Shown here: piece by piece, positions 60,599 through 64,000 of the stretch
Layout: the number at the start of each line of letters is the position of its first letter
Numbering within the stretch: position 1 is the first letter of the stretch
Assembly: GCA_038146985.1 (NCBI GenBank)
Contig: JAYQSQ010000017.1
Location: 166,528-230,527, forward strand
Source: JADHLJ01 sp038146985
GTDB taxonomy: Bacteria; Pseudomonadota; Alphaproteobacteria; Thalassobaculales; Thalassobaculaceae
DNA: 64,000 nt
Reading direction: 5' to 3'
Translations under genes and position numbers: made by a program
Notes under the pieces: model-generated
The model's input: only the letters and a program-made list of their open reading frames with translations
The model's database searches: none
What the model was told of the DNA's origin: nothing

Positions 60599-61954
60599 AT
60601 GTCCGAAAACCCCAAAACCATTCGCATCGGCTGCGGCGCCGGCCAGTCGGACGACCGGGTGCCGCCGGCGGTGGATCTCGCACGGAACGGCGCGCTTGAT
60701 TATCTGATCTTCGAGTGCCTCGCCGAGCGTACCATCGGGCGCGAGACACTGACCAAGCTACATGATCCGGACAAGGGTTACGCGCCGTCGCTGCACGAGC
60801 GGCTGCGGGCCGTGCTGCCGATCTGCCACGAGAAGAAGATCCGCATCGTCAGCAACATGGGCGCGGCCAATCCGGTCGCCGGCGCCCGGGCGATGCAGCG
60901 CGAGGCCCGCGACCTGGGACTCGGCACCGTCCCCTGCGCCGTGGTGCTGGGGGACGATGTCGCCGAGGTGGTGCGCGCGCGGCCGGATCTCACGATCCTG
61001 GAGACCGGCGAGCCGCTGGAATCGATCCTGCCGAACCTGGTGTCCGCCAACGCCTATCTCGGCGCCGATGTGGTGGCCAAGGCGCTCGGCACCGGCGCGC
61101 CGGTGGTTCTGACCGGACGGGTCGCCGATCCGTCATTGTTTCTGGCGCCGATGCTGCATGAGTTCGGCTGGTCCTATGACGATTTCGGCAAGTTGTCGGT
61201 CGGGACCGTCACCGGGCATCTGCTGGAATGCTCCTCGTCGGTCACCGGCGGCTGTTTCGCCTGGCCGGGACGCAAGGCGGTGCCGGACCTCGCGAGGCTC
61301 GGTTATCCGATCGCCGAGGTTTCCGAGGACGGCCGGGTGCGGGTCACCAAGACCCCCGGCTCCGGCGGCAGGATCGACGTGATGACCTGCACCGAACAGC
61401 TGCTCTACGAGATGCATGACCCGACGGCCTATATCACCCCGGATTGCGTGCTCGATATCACCGATGTCGACCTGGTCGATGAGGCACCCGACTGGGTCGC
61501 GGTGAGCGGGGCCAAGGCCAAGCCGCGCACCCCCACATACAAGGTTGTGGTCGGTCACAAGGACGGCTATATCGGCGAGGGCGAGGTTTCCTTCGGCGGC
61601 ATCGACGCGGTCGCCCGGGCCGAAATGGCGGCGGCGGCGGTGCGTGAGCGGCTGGAGATGCAGGGCCGGGTGTTCGAGGACTACCGGGTCGACCTGATCG
61701 GCATGTCGAGCCTGCATGGCGCCCCGGACCGCCGCCCGGAACCCTATGAGGTGCGCTTGCGTGTCGCCGCCCGCGCCAAGGACCGCAAGGCCGCCGAGGC
61801 GGTCGGCTTCGAGGTCCGCTCCATGCATATGCACGGCCCCGGCGGCGCCGGTGGCGGCAAAGGCCCAATGGTGCGTGAGGTGCTGGCGGTCAAATCCCTG
61901 TTGCTGCCGCGCGAGCTGGTCAAGCCCGAGGTGGTGATGGAGGCGGGACTATGA
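60599..61954 (+). CDS. AtuA-like (DUF1446) protein, main domain
   Basis: A 451-residue acyclic-terpene-utilisation-AtuA-family protein: IRIGCGAGQSDDRVPPAVDLA, LDYLIFECLAERTI, ANPVAGARAMQREA, GRVADPSLFLAPM and GEGEVSFGGIDAVARAEMA. Function unknown; AtuA is needed for growth on citronellol-type terpenes but its reaction is not settled. Here only the large domain is encoded; the small C-terminal domain is the separate next gene. Start ATG at 60599 was chosen since preceding in-frame residues are not family-like. ATGA overlap with the next gene. Confidence 0.85.
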   Translation: MSENPKTIRIGCGAGQSDDRVPPAVDLARNGALDYLIFECLAERTIGRETLTKLHDPDKGYAPSLHERLRAVLPICHEKKIRIVSNMGAANPVAGARAMQREARDLGLGTVPCAVVLGDDVAEVVRARPDLTILETGEPLESILPNLVSANAYLGADVVAKALGTGAPVVLTGRVADPSLFLAPMLHEFGWSYDDFGKLSVGTVTGHLLECSSSVTGGCFAWPGRKAVPDLARLGYPIAEVSEDGRVRVTKTPGSGGRIDVMTCTEQLLYEMHDPTAYITPDCVLDITDVDLVDEAPDWVAVSGAKAKPRTPTYKVVVGHKDGYIGEGEVSFGGIDAVARAEMAAAAVRERLEMQGRVFEDYRVDLIGMSSLHGAPDRRPEPYEVRLRVAARAKDRKAAEAVGFEVRSMHMHGPGGAGGGKGPMVREVLAVKSLLLPRELVKPEVVMEAGL

Positions 61955-62286
61955 GCGAGACGGTCCGGGTCTATGACCTCGCCCATTGCCGCGCCGGCGA
62001 TAAGGGCAATACCTCGAACGTCTCGGTAATCGCCTACGAGGAAACCGACTGGGCTTTCCTGCGCGACAACCTCACCGAAGCGGTGGTGATGGCCGCCTAC
62101 GCGCATATCGCCGAAGGACCGGTGACGCGGTACGAAGTGCCGAAACTGAAGGCGCTGAACTTCGTCATTGAAAAGGCGCTCGGCGGCGGCGTCACCATCT
62201 CGCTCGCCCAGGACATCCACGGCAAGAGCCTAAGCAATGTCATGCTGGCCATCGAATTGCCGGTAGCGGGCCGGAATGTAAGTTGA
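61951..62286 (+). CDS. AtuA C-terminal-domain-like protein
   Basis: A 111-residue protein matching the ferredoxin-like domain that in many AtuA proteins is fused at the C-terminus: VYDLAHCRAGDKGNTSNVSVIAYEE, VTRYEVPKLKALNFVIEKALGGGVTISL, GKSLSNVMLAIELPV. It starts inside the stop of the AtuA-like gene (ATGA), so the two subunits are made together in equal amounts. Function unknown but tied to the upstream gene. Confidence 0.83.
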   Translation: MSETVRVYDLAHCRAGDKGNTSNVSVIAYEETDWAFLRDNLTEAVVMAAYAHIAEGPVTRYEVPKLKALNFVIEKALGGGVTISLAQDIHGKSLSNVMLAIELPVAGRNVS

Positions 62287-62634
62287 CTCTCCTCCCGGGT
62301 CGAACGCCGAGGTAACAAGCGCATCGCCCCACCCCGATGTCTGCACGACAGTGACGAAAGATGTCTTGGAAAAGGCGTATCGCGATTCTACCCGGAAGAG
62401 GCCATCGATAATTTTTATAATAATATCAATATTTTAATAGTCCATCGACTCTGAATAGAAACCTCAAACCGTGCACCTGCCTCACCGTTCTAAAAAATCT
62501 CGTCGCGTCACGATATCGGTTGTTGCGCTTCGACCAAACTCTCAACAAACTCTCCGCGAAGAGAGGCTCGCGAATGGAGAGTCCGAGCCCTCAAGCGTCT
62601 CGTTGGTTACCAGGTTGGAAAGCCCACCATCATT
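62287..62634. other. AT-rich intergenic region
   Basis: About 350 bases without a credible gene. The middle (62409-62445) is very AT-rich for this genome (runs such as TTTTTATAATAATATCAA) and is the probable promoter of the SET-domain gene. A 63-codon frame at 62471-62662 lacks an SD and has no family look. The composition change marks the passage from the catabolic region to foreign-looking DNA. Confidence 0.5.
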
Positions 62635-63102
62635 ATGGGACCTTGGTCGATGGCTGATGTAAATGATGATCTTCAAGGACAAAATGCCGTTACGATTCGT
62701 TCAACCGAAAGCCGGGGCCGGCACATCATCTGCAGCTCCTTCATCACCAAGGGAAGCGTGATCGGCCGAATTCCCGTGGTCGTGGTTCCGCAGGACGAAG
62801 TCGAACTGCTCCGCAAGACGATGCTTTTCAACTACGTTTTCGAATGGGATCCCGCCGAACGCTATAAGATCACCAAGGACCTGGCGCAGTGTGATTTGCG
62901 GTATCATCAGGGAATTGCCCTGGGCCCGATTTCACTTTGCAATCATAGTTACGAGCCGAATTCGGACTATGAATTCGACTATGTAGGCAGCAATCTGATT
63001 TGGCGCGCCCTTAAAGACATCCGACAGGGCGATGAAGTTACGATTCACTACAAAGTTCCGATATGGTTCCAGATAGACGAAAAGCCAGCCGCCGCGACCT
63101 GA
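62635..63102 (+). CDS. SET-domain protein
   Basis: A 155-residue small SET-domain protein. The post-core motifs are clear: GPISLCNHSYEPNSDYEF (Asn-His-Ser) and LKDIRQGDEVTIHY (Gly-Asp-Glu-...-Tyr). The N-terminal part RSTESRGRHIICSSFITKGSVIG is the usual G-R-G-like SAM strand, with His instead of the second Gly. SET proteins methylate lysines, in bacteria often of unknown targets. Weak SD; the start may also be ATG at 62650. Less GC than most genes here. Possibly cargo of the neighbouring mobile element. Confidence 0.75.
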   Translation: MGPWSMADVNDDLQGQNAVTIRSTESRGRHIICSSFITKGSVIGRIPVVVVPQDEVELLRKTMLFNYVFEWDPAERYKITKDLAQCDLRYHQGIALGPISLCNHSYEPNSDYEFDYVGSNLIWRALKDIRQGDEVTIHYKVPIWFQIDEKPAAAT

Positions 63103-63165
63103 ACAACAGCTGCGGCCCCGCGACCGGCTGAGGCCATTGGAAACCGGTCAAGGCAATGGTCGACC

Positions 63166-63312
63166 ATGTCCACAGTCCGCCGGGTTTTGGTTGGCCGTCA
63201 ACCAGCTACGCAGCAACGTCACATGCCCTGGCTCAATGAGTCGGACGACCTTGAAAATGCTCTGAATAAAGAATTGCTGCACCTCGTGGGGCGCCATCGA
63301 AAACGTGCGTAA
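63166..63312 (+). CDS. Small hypothetical ORF (48 codons)
   Basis: ATG at 63166 opens 48 codons (MSTVRRVLVGRQ..., ending VGRHRKRA) to TAA at 63310. Charged, basic at both ends, with an acidic middle (NESDDLENALNKELLHL) that would form a helix. AAGG lies about 11 bases upstream. No family recognised. It leads a run of small ORFs before the mobC-like gene and is probably part of the mobilization operon; an internal ATG at 63223 is an alternative start. Confidence 0.35.
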   Translation: MSTVRRVLVGRQPATQQRHMPWLNESDDLENALNKELLHLVGRHRKRA

Positions 63313-63331
63313 CGGTTTGACTTAAAGAGAA

Positions 63332-63463
63332 ATGGTGCCCCTCAGCGAAGGGGAATCGAACGAGCTTTTTCAAACTCTTAGCGATTGGGAGCACCAACTT
63401 CAACATCTGGAATGGCCATCGCCTTACAAATCGGTGGATGAAATCGAGGAGCCGTCGCCATGA
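63332..63463 (+). CDS. Small hypothetical ORF (43 codons) coupled to mobC-like gene
   Basis: ATG at 63332 opens 43 codons (MVPLSEGESNEL..., ending EIEEPSP) whose TGA (63461-63463) overlaps the ATG of the mobC-like gene. AAAGAGA lies directly upstream as an SD. The protein is acidic, with amphipathic helix NELFQTLSDWEHQLQHL. The stop/start overlap suggests a real gene translated with the mobilization protein. No family recognised. Confidence 0.5.
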   Translation: MVPLSEGESNELFQTLSDWEHQLQHLEWPSPYKSVDEIEEPSP

Positions 63464-63921
63464 CCGCTCCCTCGACCGCCCAAGCTTTCACCGAAGCCGC
63501 TCAACCAGCCCCGAAGCGACGCAAGGCTCCACCACCGGTATCCGTACGCCTCTCATGGGAAGAATATGACCGGCTGCTCCATGACGCGGGCACGTTGTCT
63601 ATGGCGGCGTACATTCGGCTCTCGCTCTTTGGCGAAGGCGAGATCGCACCCCACCGCAAACCCTATACGCGCAAGAGAACCTCACCATCTTCCGAACTGG
63701 TCATGCTTGCCAAGATGCTCGGTGGGCTCGGACAATCCGAGATTGCCGCAAACCTCGCTGACATTGCCGACGCGGCACGGATCGGGGCGCTGCCGGTGTC
63801 ACCCGAACTGGAAGCCGAGATATCCGTCGCGTGTGAGGCGGTACAAGAGATGCGGGAACGGCTCATCATGGCTTTGGGTGTGAAGCCGCGATCCACCTCC
63901 GCCAAGGCTTCGGAGGACTGA
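63460..63921 (+). CDS. MobC-like plasmid mobilization relaxosome protein
   Basis: A 153-residue DNA-binding accessory protein. After a Pro/Ala/Lys-rich N-terminus (KRRKAPPPVSVRLSWEEYDRLLHDAG) comes the ribbon-helix-helix MobC core (TLSMAAYIRLSLFG, then LAKMLGGLGQSEIAANLADIADAARIG). MobC proteins open the transfer origin for the relaxase. The relaxase gene begins one base after this stop, the classical order. Likely accompanied by an oriT upstream within 63.1-63.4 kb. Confidence 0.8.
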   Translation: MTAPSTAQAFTEAAQPAPKRRKAPPPVSVRLSWEEYDRLLHDAGTLSMAAYIRLSLFGEGEIAPHRKPYTRKRTSPSSELVMLAKMLGGLGQSEIAANLADIADAARIGALPVSPELEAEISVACEAVQEMRERLIMALGVKPRSTSAKASED

Positions 63922-63922
63922 C

Positions 63923-64000
63923 GTGATCCTCAAGGGCAACCGACGCGGTGGGGCGAAGGATTTGGCTGTCCACCTGATGAAGCCGGAGAACGATCATGTG
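63923..64000 (+). CDS. Relaxase/mobilization nuclease, N-terminal fragment cut by window end
   Basis: GTG at 63923 opens a frame reading MILKGNRRGGAKDLAVHLM, the standard N-terminus of a group of MobA/VirD2-like relaxases that follow MobC in integrated elements and plasmids. Only 26 codons are in the window. The catalytic Tyr is not visible in this part. It is directly coupled to the mobC-like gene. Confidence 0.75.
   Translation, partial: MILKGNRRGGAKDLAVHLMKPENDHV

Noticed and set aside
62471..62662. 63-codon frame upstream of the SET gene
   Set aside because: No SD, no family look, overlaps the SET start in another frame.
63331..63405. tRNA-like string (TGGTGCCCC...GGGGAATCGAAC) suggesting a tRNA attachment site
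   Set aside because: The T-arm does not pair and no cloverleaf forms; the bases read as a 43-codon ORF coupled to the mobC-like gene.

Overview
The window is GC-rich, densely coded DNA from a proteobacterium. The mix of genes points to an alphaproteobacterium of the Rhodospirillales/Rhizobiales type: many luciferase-like monooxygenases (LLM) and short-chain dehydrogenases (SDR), a Lon-like AAA_32 protease, a DMGDH-like oxidase, a TIGR04372/FkbM glycan pair, a cytochrome c-prime, a DUF1638/corrinoid cluster and REP-like palindromes between genes. There is no rRNA or tRNA gene, so placement rests on gene content only.

Bases 1-2316 hold four consecutive catabolic genes (Rieske oxygenase, SDR, SnoaL-like protein and the 5' end of an LLM monooxygenase), all broken by small indels. 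From 2317 on nearly every gene is intact. Bases 2.3-18.7 kb form a catabolic region: LLM oxygenases, epoxide hydrolase, TauD-type and IPNS-type 2-oxoglutarate oxygenases, SDRs, an FAD aromatic hydroxylase, a 2-hydroxyacid dehydrogenase, a GST and an HCCA-isomerase-like protein, with a Lon-like protease and a GT4 glycosyltransferase among them. Bases 18.8-21.3 kb carry a glycan pair on the minus strand (TIGR04372 glycosyltransferase and FkbM methyltransferase). Then come MOSC, SDR/LLM and NIPSNAP genes, followed by a divergent chromate transporter (ChrA)/LysR pair; the LysR gene has one frameshift near its 3' end.

Bases 27.65-27.95 kb hold an unusual short minus-strand unit: a 26-codon ORF preceded by a Shine-Dalgarno (SD) sequence complementary to about the last 16 bases of 16S rRNA, with a hairpin terminator downstream and a DnaA-box-like site and perfect palindrome upstream. 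Bases 28-31.3 kb contain an SDR, a ceramidase-like membrane protein and a corrinoid-protein/DUF1638/virulence-factor-domain cluster of the kind tied to corrinoid methyl transfer. Bases 31.6-33.1 kb encode cytochrome c-prime and a diheme cytochrome c. The diheme gene has no standard start codon and an intrinsic-terminator-like hairpin lies within its first codons. Next are mutY, a DHA2 exporter, a class IV aminotransferase, an SDR, a lactate-permease-like transporter, a haloacid-dehalogenase-like protein, an acyl-CoA ligase, a TrmO-like protein, a Bcr/CflA exporter, a TPR-O-GlcNAc-transferase-like protein, a YcaQ-like DNA glycosylase, a NaChBac-type sodium channel and a cNMP-FHA protein.

Bases 49.4-56.9 kb form an oxalate module: class II aldolase, GntR regulator, oxalyl-CoA decarboxylase (oxc), formyl-CoA transferase (frc), a BenE-type symporter and an MFS carrier. 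Together oxc and frc would convert oxalate to formate and CO2 through oxalyl-CoA. Bases 57.5-62.3 kb carry a GFA protein, a large DMGDH-like FAD/GcvT oxidase and a split AtuA pair. After an AT-rich gap come a SET-domain gene and then what looks like the start of a mobilizable element: two unreported small ORFs, a MobC-like gene and a relaxase gene that runs off the window.
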